A stretch of DNA of 39,869 bases, taken from positions 1-39,869 of the forward strand of contig BDTS01000083.1 in the NCBI GenBank assembly GCA_002897915.1, read 5' to 3'. A model generated the notes under the pieces. The model was not told the DNA's origin, searched no databases, and worked only from the letters and a program-made list of their open reading frames with translations. Each line of letters opens with the position of its first letter. Position 1 is the stretch's first letter. A program made the position numbers and the translations under genes. Origin of the DNA: a bacterium BMS3Bbin09 (GTDB lineage Bacteria; Nitrospirota; Thermodesulfovibrionia; UBA6902). This document shows, piece after piece, positions 15,325 to 23,139 of the stretch.

Positions 15325-15353
15325 AGTTTACCAGTTCTTTTTGATATTGTCAA
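15325..15353 (-). promoter_or_regulatory. Promoter of csp
   Basis: On the minus strand TTGACA (15353-15348) and TAAACT (15330-15325) are 17 bp apart, close to consensus. It lies just after the rhodanese stop (15381) and about 120 bp ahead of the csp start. Confidence 0.75.
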
Positions 15354-15380
15354 GGATAATAAAGTGTAAAAGTCATTAAA

Positions 15381-15797
15381 CTAATAATACCTTACCGGCG
15401 CCCTTGTAACAGGGAACCCTGCCTTGTCCATCGCATTCAGACCGCCAACTACAATGTATATGTTTTTGTGCCCATGCTTGCCAAGCAGAAACGCCGCACG
15501 GACGCTTTTTTGGTCATTGGGTCATGTGCAGTAAAATGCGATCTTTGTATCCGGAGACAGAACTGCAAGCTTGGTATCGATCAGGTGAATCGGCACAGAT
15601 AATGCCCCTGTGATATGCATTTCCAAAAACTCGTCAGGTGACCTCACATCCACGATCAGGATCGTCTCGCCCTTATCAATAAGTGCCTTGAGCTCTTTGG
15701 CCTTGATGCGCTGACTGTTATCATCCGCAGCAAAGGCAGGTGTTAGAACTGATAAGAGCACGATTACAGCAATAAGAATTTTTAGTATCCTTAACAT
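15381..15797 (-). CDS. Exported rhodanese-like protein, probable selenoprotein (in-frame UGA)
   Basis: From ATG 15797 the frame encodes a signal peptide (MLRILKILIAVIVLLSVLTPAFA), then a rhodanese domain with IVDVRSPDEFLEMHITGA, and stops at UGA 15522-15524. Past it the same frame continues PNDQKSVRAAFLLGKHGHKN and a GGLNAMDKAGFPV end before TAG at 15381. In related proteins the active loop reads YCxCPN; here it is YCT-UGA-PN, so UGA stands where a Cys is expected. Reading UGA as selenocysteine gives a complete 138-residue domain. The window already contains one UGA-decoding gene. A hairpin 15-33 bases after UGA (15489-15507) could be the SECIS. An inactivating TGC-to-TGA mutation is the alternative. 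A TTG at 15815 is another possible start. Confidence 0.7.
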
Positions 15798-15922
15798 TGA
15801 TACTATTTTACACAAATGTTTAAAGAAAGTTAAGAAGAATAATTATTGACTTCATATTCCATATTGGTTAATTTAATATCTCAATCTTAATCAACACAAA
15901 AACGATCATTAGGAGATAATAA

Positions 15923-16669
15923 ATGAGAACAGCCAATCCAGCGCTTAATGCCAAGACATTCAAGAACCTGCCAGCTGTTATGGATGCCGACCAGGCAATG
16001 TCGATACAGGGAACGGTCAACAAGACATTTATGATGCTGGTACTGCTGGTCATTACCGCATCATGGACATGGAGCATGTTTTATACGACCAGAAACCCCG
16101 CCACTGTGTTCCCCTGGATGATTGGTGGAGCGATCGGCGGCTTCGCAGTCGCGATAGTCACTGTATTCAAAAAACACTGGTCAGGAATTACCGCTCCGAT
16201 TTATGCCATTTTAGAAGGCTTTTTTCTCGGCGGCATTTCAGCCGTCTTCGAGTCCAGGTATCCAGGCATTGTTATGCAGGCTGTTACGCTCACGTTCGGC
16301 ACCTTATTCGGTCTTCTGTTTGCTTATAAATCCGGATTAATAAAGGTAACTGAGAACTTTAGACTGGGCGTGGTTGCCGCGACCGGCGGAATAGCGCTTG
16401 TCTATATAGCATCGTTCGTGCTCGGCTTCTTCGGCATTAACATGCCCTTCATACATGAAAGCGGCATAATGGGGATAGGCTTCAGCCTCTTTGTCGTTGT
16501 CATCGCCGCGCTGAATCTGGTGCTCGACTTTGATTTTATAGAGAGCGGGGCAGAGGCCGGAGCGCCAAAGTTCATGGAGTGGTACGCGGCCTTCGGTCTT
16601 ATGGTTACATTAATATGGCTCTATCTGGAGATCCTGAGACTACTCTCCAAACTTAGAAGCAGGAATTAA
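15923..16669 (+). CDS. BAX inhibitor-1/YccA family membrane protein
   Basis: The 248-residue protein has a short soluble N-terminus (MRTANPALNAKTF) and about seven membrane helices, beginning near TFMMLVLLVITASWTWS and ending with the long helix before LSKLRSRN. The conserved region LVLDFDFIESGAEAGAPKFMEWYAAFGLMVTLIWLYLE is diagnostic, with the acidic residues proposed as a pH sensor of Ca2+ leak in this family. It acts in the inner membrane; the bacterial role is not settled. AGGAGA precedes the ATG. It converges on fabD. Confidence 0.93.
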   Translation: MRTANPALNAKTFKNLPAVMDADQAMSIQGTVNKTFMMLVLLVITASWTWSMFYTTRNPATVFPWMIGGAIGGFAVAIVTVFKKHWSGITAPIYAILEGFFLGGISAVFESRYPGIVMQAVTLTFGTLFGLLFAYKSGLIKVTENFRLGVVAATGGIALVYIASFVLGFFGINMPFIHESGIMGIGFSLFVVVIAALNLVLDFDFIESGAEAGAPKFMEWYAAFGLMVTLIWLYLEILRLLSKLRSRN

Positions 16670-16691
16670 TAGGGCCTATAAGTCCTATTAA
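16666..16691. terminator. Inverted repeat spanning both convergent stop codons
   Basis: TTAATAGG (16666-16673) and CCTATTAA (16684-16691) form a perfect 8-bp inverted repeat. It contains the TAA of the BAX inhibitor gene and the TAA of fabD on the other strand. A bidirectional terminator is plausible, although U tracts are short. Confidence 0.5.
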
Positions 16692-17614
16692 AGCACAGCT
16701 TCCAATGTATCCTCGAGTGTCTGTGAGTCCTCGACATTAAATATCTTCATATCAGGGACTATCCTCTTTATAAGACCGGAGAGAACCTTTTTGGGACCAA
16801 CCTCTATTATTGTATCAACACCGTTCTCCGCCATAAGCTTTATGGAATCCTCCCAGAGGAGCGGGCTGCTGAGCTGTCTCACAAGAGAGTCCTTAATAGC
16901 GGCTGCGTCCTTAATTATCTTTGCGTCAGCGTTGTTCACTATCGGTGTCGTGGCATCCTGTATATCAATGCCATCAAGTTCTTTAGAGAGACTTTTCGAG
17001 GCAGGCTCCATAAGCATGCAGTGTGACGGCACTGAAACAGCAAGTATCATTACCCTCTTTGCTCCTGCTTCAGAGGCAAGTTTTACGGCTTCCTCGACCG
17101 CCGTCTTTTCTCCGGCTATAACTATCTGGCCGGGGCAGTTATAATTGGCAGACGCGACATAACCTGAACCCACCCTTAAGCAGACTTCCTCGACAACTTC
17201 CCTTTCGAGACCGAGGACCGCTGCCATCAGGCCCTCGCCTTCGGGCACGGCAGACTGCATAAAACTGCCCCTTTTCTCTGTAAGCTTCACAGCATCACCA
17301 AACGACATGATACCGGCAGCCGCTACAGCAGAATACTCACCAAGGCTGTGCCCGGCCATGCAGTCGGGGCGCAAACCCTTCCAGATAAGCTCCTTGAATA
17401 CAGCGAAGCTCGCGGTCAGGAGCGCCGGCTGTGTCCTTATTGTCCTGTTCAGCTCTTCCTCCGGGCCGTTAAAACTTAATTCAGCAAGGTCATACCCGAG
17501 TGCCTCAGATGCCTCTTTATAAATTTCTTTTACACCTTCAAAATTATCGTAGAGGTCCTTCCCCATGCCGACATGCTGTGATCCCTGGCCGGGGAATACA
17601 AAGGCAATTCTCAT
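16688..17614 (-). CDS. fabD: Malonyl-CoA:acyl carrier protein transacylase
   Basis: The 308-residue enzyme loads malonyl groups onto acyl carrier protein for fatty acid synthesis, in the cytoplasm. It has FPGQGSQ (7-13), the nucleophile motif GHSLGEYSA (Ser90), the conserved QSAVPEGEGLMAAVLG, the catalytic-His region SVPSHC and the C-terminal EVGPKKVLSGLIKR. Length is standard. Its first codons overlap the etfA stop by 4 bp, so it is translated from the etfB-etfA message rather than from a fab operon. Confidence 0.96.
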   Translation of the reverse strand: MRIAFVFPGQGSQHVGMGKDLYDNFEGVKEIYKEASEALGYDLAELSFNGPEEELNRTIRTQPALLTASFAVFKELIWKGLRPDCMAGHSLGEYSAVAAAGIMSFGDAVKLTEKRGSFMQSAVPEGEGLMAAVLGLEREVVEEVCLRVGSGYVASANYNCPGQIVIAGEKTAVEEAVKLASEAGAKRVMILAVSVPSHCMLMEPASKSLSKELDGIDIQDATTPIVNNADAKIIKDAAAIKDSLVRQLSSPLLWEDSIKLMAENGVDTIIEVGPKKVLSGLIKRIVPDMKIFNVEDSQTLEDTLEAVL

Positions 17615-18798
17615 TTTGATTCCTTGATCTTCTTTATGAGCATCGGGACGATCTCAAAGAGGTCACCGACTATGCCGTAAGTTGCAACATTGAATATCGG
17701 AGCCTCAGGGTTCTTGTTAATAGCGATGATTACATCCGAAGACTGCATGCCGACCAGGTGCTGAACTGCACCAGATATTCCGCACGCAATATATAGCTTT
17801 GGGTTTACTGTCTTGCCGGTCTGTCCGACCTGATGGCTGTAAGAGATCCACTCCTCGTCAACCGACGCCCTTGACGCGCCCACTACCCCGCCGATTGCCT
17901 CGGCAAGCTCCTCGAGCAGCTTAAATCCCTTCTCACCCCCGCACCCTCTTCCGCCGGCAACAATGACATCGGCTTCATGAAGGTTGACGCTTAACGCTGA
18001 CTCTTCCTTTACGGACGCAGTAACCTTCGTCCTCGATGTTATCCCGTCAAGTCTGACATTTACGATCTCTCCTTTTCTCGACTCATCATACACATCCTTC
18101 TTCATAACACGCGGCCGAACAGTAGCCATCTGTGGTCTGTAATCAGGACAGAGTATCGTGGCCATAATGTTCCCACCAAACGCGGGCCTTACCTGAAGGA
18201 GATGCTTTGTCTCCTTGTCTATCTCGAGCAATGTACAATCAGCGGTCAGCCCTGTCTTTAGCTTCGCCGCCACCCTCGGGATAAAGGACCTTCCAACCGG
18301 TGTCGCTCCCGCGAGGACAATGGCGGGTTTATTATCTTTAATGACCTTCGTCAATACTTCGGAATAACTGTCATCATTGAACGGCAGTAAACTAGAGTCA
18401 CTGCAGAGAAATACCTTATCAGCGCCCCACTTAATGAGTTCCTTTGCCGCATTCTCGTCAGCGCCCAGGAGAAGCGCGTGCACGCTCGTTCCGAGCTCGC
18501 CTGCCAGTCTTCTGGCAGCTCCGATCAGTTCATAAGAGACAGCCGCAACCTCGCCATCTCTCTGTTCAGCAAATATCAATACATCCTTATAATCGGAAAA
18601 ATCCTTTGCAACCGCTTTTTGAGCATCTTTTATCTCAACTATCGCGCCTTCCTCACAAACCTCCAGACAGGACATGCAGGCGTTGCAATATTCATTTATA
18701 TGTGCTTTTTCGTCTTTCAGTTCAATTGCGTCAAAAGGACATGAGTCAATGCAGGTCCCGCATCCGGTACATTTATCTGTCTTAATAATTACAGGCAT
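17611..18798 (-). CDS. etfA: Electron transfer flavoprotein alpha subunit with N-terminal ferredoxin domain
   Basis: The 395-residue protein starts with a 2[4Fe-4S] ferredoxin domain, ligands C10/C13/C16/C20 and C38/C41/C44/C48, then an EtfA body. The C-terminal FAD domain shows GGRGCGGEKGFKLLEELA, GASRASVDEEW, HQVGQTGKTVNPKLYIACGISGAVQH and INKNPEAPIF. Ferredoxin-fused EtfA occurs in anaerobes, for example in caffeyl-CoA reductase Etf, and can serve flavin-based electron bifurcation. It overlaps etfB by 10 bp and forms the heterodimer with it. No acyl-CoA dehydrogenase partner is in the window. Confidence 0.95.
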   Translation of the reverse strand: MPVIIKTDKCTGCGTCIDSCPFDAIELKDEKAHINEYCNACMSCLEVCEEGAIVEIKDAQKAVAKDFSDYKDVLIFAEQRDGEVAAVSYELIGAARRLAGELGTSVHALLLGADENAAKELIKWGADKVFLCSDSSLLPFNDDSYSEVLTKVIKDNKPAIVLAGATPVGRSFIPRVAAKLKTGLTADCTLLEIDKETKHLLQVRPAFGGNIMATILCPDYRPQMATVRPRVMKKDVYDESRKGEIVNVRLDGITSRTKVTASVKEESALSVNLHEADVIVAGGRGCGGEKGFKLLEELAEAIGGVVGASRASVDEEWISYSHQVGQTGKTVNPKLYIACGISGAVQHLVGMQSSDVIIAINKNPEAPIFNVATYGIVGDLFEIVPMLIKKIKESK

Positions 18799-19571
18799 TT
18801 ATTCTTTTTCAACTCCTCTATCAGTTTATTTACCTGCTCTTCAGGCGAGCCTTCGATCATCATTCTTTCGGCATTCATTTCAGGGGCGAATATATTCTTC
18901 ACCTGCGTCGGTGAACCCTTCAGACCGAGACTATTTTCATCCGCTCCTATGTCCGCCGCATTCATAGTCCTTATCTCTGCCTTCTTCGCGGCCATCTTAC
19001 CTTTCAGGGAGGGTATCCGCGGATCGTTCAGCTCCCTTACAACTGTAAGCAGCACCGGAAGCGGTGATTCAACGACATCATATCCTTCGTCCATCATCCT
19101 CTGAACCGTGATAGAGCTCTCTGTTATCTCTTCTATCTTCTTCACATAGGAAATATGCGGGATATTCAGAAACTCCGCGGTCTCCGGGCCGACCTGAGCT
19201 GTGTCACCGTCTATCGCCTGTTTGCCGCAGAAGATTATACCGGCATCCAGCTTCTCTATCGCCTTTGCAAGTGTGTATGAGGTGGCCCATGTATCAGAGC
19301 CCGCGAACAACCTGTCCGAGAGAAGCACCGCCTCGTCAGCGCCGAGCGATATTGCCTCTCTGAGGGATGCCTCTGCCTGGGGCGGCCCCATGGTCAGGAC
19401 AATGACCCTCGCGCCGGTCTGTTCCTTGATCTGTACAGCAGCCTCAAGGGCATGCATATCAAAAGGATTGATTATACTCGGAACACCCTCTCTCATGAGG
19501 GTGTTCGTCTCCGGGTTTATCCTTATTTCTGCCGTGTCCGGCACCTGTTTAATACAAACAATAATATTCAA
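18789..19571 (-). CDS. etfB: Electron transfer flavoprotein beta subunit
   Basis: The 260-residue protein matches EtfB: NIIVCIKQVPDTAEIRINPETN at the start, NPFDMHALEAAVQIKE, VLTMGPPQAEASLREAISLGADEAVLLSD, CGKQAIDGDTAQVGPETAEFL and the PSLKGKMAAKKAEI region near the C-terminus. In bifurcating Etf this subunit holds the extra FAD and binds NADH. The start is TTG 19571, supported by GGAGGA 11 bp upstream. It is first in the etfB-etfA-fabD operon, behind a promoter flanked by a 58-bp tandem repeat array. Confidence 0.95.
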   Translation of the reverse strand: MNIIVCIKQVPDTAEIRINPETNTLMREGVPSIINPFDMHALEAAVQIKEQTGARVIVLTMGPPQAEASLREAISLGADEAVLLSDRLFAGSDTWATSYTLAKAIEKLDAGIIFCGKQAIDGDTAQVGPETAEFLNIPHISYVKKIEEITESSITVQRMMDEGYDVVESPLPVLLTVVRELNDPRIPSLKGKMAAKKAEIRTMNAADIGADENSLGLKGSPTQVKNIFAPEMNAERMMIEGSPEEQVNKLIEELKKNKCL

Positions 19572-19627
19572 TCTGCCTTATCCTCCGGAATTTAATAAAA
19601 TGGATTTGCGTGTTAAAAACGAAAAAT

Positions 19628-19656
19628 ATTATACGATATTTGTCCGGATAGGTAAA
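19628..19656 (-). promoter_or_regulatory. Promoter of etfB-etfA-fabD
   Basis: On the minus strand TTTACC (19656-19651) and TATAAT (19633-19628) are 17 bp apart, about 57 bp upstream of the TTG start. The -35 box coincides with the edge of the tandem repeat array. Confidence 0.6.
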
Positions 19657-19826
19657 GTCGAATTAAGCGATTCGTAGAATTCACTTCAATGAGACTTATG
19701 CCTGTTGGTATAAAGTCGAATTAAGCGATTCGTAGAATTCACTTCAATGAGACTTATGCCTGTTGGTATAAAGTCGAATTAAGCGATTCGTAGAATTCAC
19801 TTCAATGAGACTTATGCCAGTTGTAT
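19654..19826. repeat. Three 58-bp tandem repeats upstream of etfB
   Basis: Units start at 19654, 19712 and 19770. The first two are identical; the third differs by one substitution and one deletion near its end. Each has the inverted repeat CGAAT-TAAGCG-ATTCG (19659-19674 in unit 1). There are no spacers, so it is not CRISPR. The array runs upstream from the etfB -35 box. The rest of 19572-19954 holds this promoter and a hairpin. Confidence 0.92.
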
Positions 19827-19924
19827 AAAGAAAAGAAATAAAAAAAGGAAGGAGTACAACCCGCTAATTTCAGTCATGTCCCCTTAATGGACTTTTCAAT
19901 ATATCATAATGCCAGCAATAATCA

Positions 19925-19944
19925 ACCTGTAATTTCTTACAGGT
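19925..19944 (-). terminator. Hairpin after the glycerate kinase gene
   Basis: ACCTGTAA-TTTC-TTACAGGT is a perfect 8-bp stem, 11 bp past the glycerate kinase stop. The following minus-strand bases (TGATTATTG) are only moderately T-rich, so termination strength is uncertain. Confidence 0.45.
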
Positions 19945-19954
19945 AGGGTTTCCC

Positions 19955-21322
19955 CTAATCAATAATGACAATCTGTATATCCATTACATTAGTACCTGTC
20001 GGACCGGTAATTATCAGAGACCCCATTTTATTGAAAAAATTGTACGAATCATTTTCCTCAAGGTACTTTTCAGGGTCCAGCCCCAGACCCCTCGCACTTT
20101 CTATTGTTTCACCGTTGACCATTGCGCCGGCAGCATCTGTAGGGCCGTCCGTGCCATCGGTCCCGGCCGAGAGCATTGTTATACTCTCAATACCCTCGAC
20201 CTCCATTGCAAATACGAGCGCAAACTCAGTGTTCCGGCCGCCCTTGCCTTTCCCTTTTACAGTCACCGTAGTCTCCCCGCCGCATATCAGACACCTTGGC
20301 TTCAATTGGAGACGGTCTTTCTTTGCTTTAAATTCGAGTGATTTTCCCGCAAGCCACTTTGCCGCCTTATGAGCATCGCCGATCAATTTTGATGATAATA
20401 TCTCTGTCTCGTATCCCATTGAACGGGCAGAGATGACAGCGGCATCCAGCGCCTTACGGTTGCTGCCGATTATTAAATTGTTTACCTTATTGAACACAGC
20501 GGCGCTCTTCTTCGGCGTCTCGGGTATCAAACCTTCATCGCCCCTGGCGAGGACCTCCATCACGCTTCCAGGGGCCTTTTCGGCAAGCCCGTATTTATTG
20601 ATAACGTTTATCGCGTCCCTGAATGTTGAGGTGTCGGGCGCTGTCGGGCCTGACGCTATAACATCGAGCTTGTCCCCGACCACATCGGAGATCATGAATG
20701 TGACGATCTCGGCTGGAAACGCGATCTCCGCGAGCCTTCCCCCCTTTACCATTGAGATATGTTTTCTGACTGCATTGAGTTCCGTGATGTCCGCGCCAGC
20801 TCGCAGTAAAAGGTCCGTTACCACCTGTTTTTCAGCAAGGGTTATACCTTCGTACGGGCATACGAAGAGCGCTGAACCGCCTCCTGAAACCAGGCATAGA
20901 ACAAGGGTCTTTTCATCAGCGCCCTTTAACAGATCCACTATCTCAACAGCCGCCTTTACCCCGTTCTTATCAGGAATGGGGTGCCCCGCCTCATAAACCT
21001 TAATATTTTTCAATCCTTCTGACTTCCGACTTCCCGAAGCGGGTCTCCGCGCAGCAGGGTCGCTCCGACCGACTTCCGACTTTTGTGCGTGACCGTATTT
21101 GGTCACAATGACCCCTTCCATTACAAGGTCGGGCAGTTCCTCTTCAAAGGCCTTTGCCATCTGATAAGCGGCCTTGCCGAAACCGACCAGCATGATCCTG
21201 CTGTACTCCCTGACCGAGATGTACGAACGTATCTGTCCCGCATGCGCCTTCACAAGAAAAGAGGGGTCGGCCTTTTTAAGGGCATCCATAAATATCTTGC
21301 TGACTTTAACGTTTGTTTTCAT
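19955..21322 (-). CDS. Glycerate 2-kinase (GckA/MOFRL family) with a repeat-derived insertion
   Basis: The 455-residue protein matches glycerate 2-kinases, which make 2-phosphoglycerate from glycerate and ATP. Visible are VGFGKAAYQMA (46-56), YEAGHPIPDKNG (110-121), LVSGGGSALF, ELNAVRKHISMVKGGRLA, DVVGDKLDVIASGPTAPD and the C-terminal MOFRL block GGETTVTVKGKGKGGRNTEF with LSAGTDGTDGPTDAAGA. Between YGH (79) and IKVYEAGHP lies an unusual segment, about residues 81-104, encoded by GC-rich sequence flanked by GACTTCCGACTT at 21021-21032 and 21071-21082. It looks like a repeat element inserted in frame in a surface loop. Core motifs are intact, so it is probably active. Confidence 0.92.
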   Translation of the reverse strand: MKTNVKVSKIFMDALKKADPSFLVKAHAGQIRSYISVREYSRIMLVGFGKAAYQMAKAFEEELPDLVMEGVIVTKYGHAQKSEVGRSDPAARRPASGSRKSEGLKNIKVYEAGHPIPDKNGVKAAVEIVDLLKGADEKTLVLCLVSGGGSALFVCPYEGITLAEKQVVTDLLLRAGADITELNAVRKHISMVKGGRLAEIAFPAEIVTFMISDVVGDKLDVIASGPTAPDTSTFRDAINVINKYGLAEKAPGSVMEVLARGDEGLIPETPKKSAAVFNKVNNLIIGSNRKALDAAVISARSMGYETEILSSKLIGDAHKAAKWLAGKSLEFKAKKDRLQLKPRCLICGGETTVTVKGKGKGGRNTEFALVFAMEVEGIESITMLSAGTDGTDGPTDAAGAMVNGETIESARGLGLDPEKYLEENDSYNFFNKMGSLIITGPTGTNVMDIQIVIID

Positions 21323-21459
21323 ATTATTAATTATCTATCGGCTATCATGACGGGCCGGGGAACGCTCCTCTTTTCCTTGACGTATTGTCTCTAAGCATTT
21401 ATACTTATCTTACTTAATTTAAATACTTTTTTTAAGAACAATTCATTACAGGAGCAATA

Positions 21460-22668
21460 ATGGCTGATTTTCATCAAAGTGGTGCTATAGCAACATTTCA
21501 CAAGCTGGGCAAAACAGATCTGGAAAAGATCGAGGAAGAACTCTTCTGGTATTCAAAGGAAAGACCAATCGCACTTGTCCTGCCCTCTCTCTATTCCGAA
21601 CTTGAGGGCGAGGCACTTAAAGGTATAATCAAAAAACTCAAGGATATCACTTATTTAAAAGAGGTTATCGTAACCCTCGGCCAATGCACCAGGAAGGAGT
21701 TCGATAAAGCAAGGAAGTTCTTCTCGGTCCTGCCCCAGGAGACAAGACTCATCTGGAACAACGGGAAAAGGGTCAGTGATGTATACAAAAAGATCCATGC
21801 CGCCGGCCTTTCACTCGGGGACGCTGGAAAGGGGCAGTCAGCATGGATGGCCTACGGTTATATCCTGGCACAGAGAGACATCCGTGTGATCGCGCTCCAT
21901 GACTGTGACATATTTACATACAACCGCGAGCTGCTCGCGCGTCTCTGTTACCCGGTAACAAACCCAAACCTCGATTACGAGTTCTGCAAAGGTTATTACA
22001 GCCGGGTGACCGACAGGATGCACGGAAGGGCAACAAGGCTGCTGATAACACCTTTGCTGCGTTCACTGATAATAATTCTCGGAGACATACCCCTCCTTAA
22101 ATTCCTTGACAGCTTCAGGTACCCGCTTGCCGGGGAATTCGCAATGAATGTTGACCTCGCGAGGATCAACAAGATACCGGGTGACTGGGGACTCGAGGTC
22201 GGGGTACTTGCCGAGGTTTACAGAAACTGCGCGGTGCGGAGAGTCTGTCAGGTCGATATCGCGGAAAATTACGAACACAAACACCAGATCCTTTCAAGTG
22301 ACGACGTCTCAAAAGGCCTCCTTAAGATGTGCATAGACATAAGCAAATCTATATTCAGGACCCTTGGTTCGGAAGGCATGATCTTTTCTGACGGGCTTTT
22401 TAAGACACTGCTTGCAACCTACGTAAAGACGGCGCAGGACATGCTCAAACGGTATGAGGACGACGCGGCCGTGAACGGCCTTATTTTCGACAGGCACGAA
22501 GAGAGCCAGGCGGTCGAGACATTTACACAAGGGATCAGGATCGCTTCTGAAACTATCGCTGAGGACCCGCTTGGGGTCCCGTTGATATCGAGCTGGGACA
22601 GGGTCACGTCCGCACTGCCCAACATCCAGGATTTGGTAAAAAGTGCTGTAGATAAGGATAATAAATAG
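21460..22668 (+). CDS. gpgS: Glucosyl-3-phosphoglycerate synthase (GT81-like)
   Basis: The 402-residue glycosyltransferase has a GT-A layout: IALVLPSLYSELEG near residue 37, GDAGKGQSAWMAYGY (120-134) and a metal-binding DCD (D148-D150, in IALHDCDIFTY). Further features are FRYPLAGEFAMN and GDWGLEVGVLAEVY, typical of glucosyl-3-phosphoglycerate synthases. They transfer glucose from a nucleotide sugar to 3-phosphoglycerate, the first step to the compatible solute glucosylglycerate. The phosphatase for the second step is not obvious nearby. It heads a plus-strand run containing trehalose enzymes and osmotic channels. Mannosyl-phosphoglycerate specificity is the main alternative. Confidence 0.82.
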   Translation: MADFHQSGAIATFHKLGKTDLEKIEEELFWYSKERPIALVLPSLYSELEGEALKGIIKKLKDITYLKEVIVTLGQCTRKEFDKARKFFSVLPQETRLIWNNGKRVSDVYKKIHAAGLSLGDAGKGQSAWMAYGYILAQRDIRVIALHDCDIFTYNRELLARLCYPVTNPNLDYEFCKGYYSRVTDRMHGRATRLLITPLLRSLIIILGDIPLLKFLDSFRYPLAGEFAMNVDLARINKIPGDWGLEVGVLAEVYRNCAVRRVCQVDIAENYEHKHQILSSDDVSKGLLKMCIDISKSIFRTLGSEGMIFSDGLFKTLLATYVKTAQDMLKRYEDDAAVNGLIFDRHEESQAVETFTQGIRIASETIAEDPLGVPLISSWDRVTSALPNIQDLVKSAVDKDNK

Positions 22669-22737
22669 ACGGTCTTATATATAATATCAGAGCCTGCCCG
22701 GACATACCGGGAGGGACTATCATAAAGGAGGGATTCA

Positions 22738-23139
22738 ATGAGCTTCTGGGACAAAATTCAGGATGATCTGAAAAAGAACCTGCAGGAAGGCATAGAGATA
22801 TTCAAGGAAGGCAGTTCGGTATTCACTGAAAAGATCGAAGAGCTTACAGGTGAAGGGAAAAAGAAATATCATATCTTTAATCTCAACATGAAGGTACAGG
22901 AAGAGTTTGCAAAACTGGGCGGGGCCATATATGACCTTACCGTAAAGAAATCAAAGAACCCCATCAGTAATATGAAGATAAAATCCATCCTGGCAAAGAT
23001 CAATAAAATGGAGACCCAGATTAACAAGCTGGAAGGCAAAGAAAACAATAAGCCGGCCCAAAAGGCTGTAAAGAAGCGCACGACCAAAAAGAAGGCGGCA
23101 ACTAAAAAGAAAACTGCTGCAAAGACAAAAAAATCTTAA
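22738..23139 (+). CDS. Small helical protein with a histone H1-like Lys/Ala tail
   Basis: The 133-residue protein has two parts. Residues 1-100 are helical (FWDKIQDDLKKNLQEGIEIF, then a KIEELTGEGKKKYHIFNLNM segment) and resemble small proteins that I cannot name. Residues 103-133 are a Lys/Ala/Thr tail (KKRTTKKKAATKKKTAAKTK) like those of histone H1-like proteins and likely bind nucleic acid or a polyanion. A strong AAGGAGGG precedes ATG 22738. Its stop codon overlaps the start of the M23 peptidase gene. Confidence 0.75.
   Translation: MSFWDKIQDDLKKNLQEGIEIFKEGSSVFTEKIEELTGEGKKKYHIFNLNMKVQEEFAKLGGAIYDLTVKKSKNPISNMKIKSILAKINKMETQINKLEGKENNKPAQKAVKKRTTKKKAATKKKTAAKTKKS

Noticed and set aside
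19654-19826. CRISPR-like array
   Set aside because: The three 58-bp units are contiguous with no variable spacers, and no cas gene is nearby.
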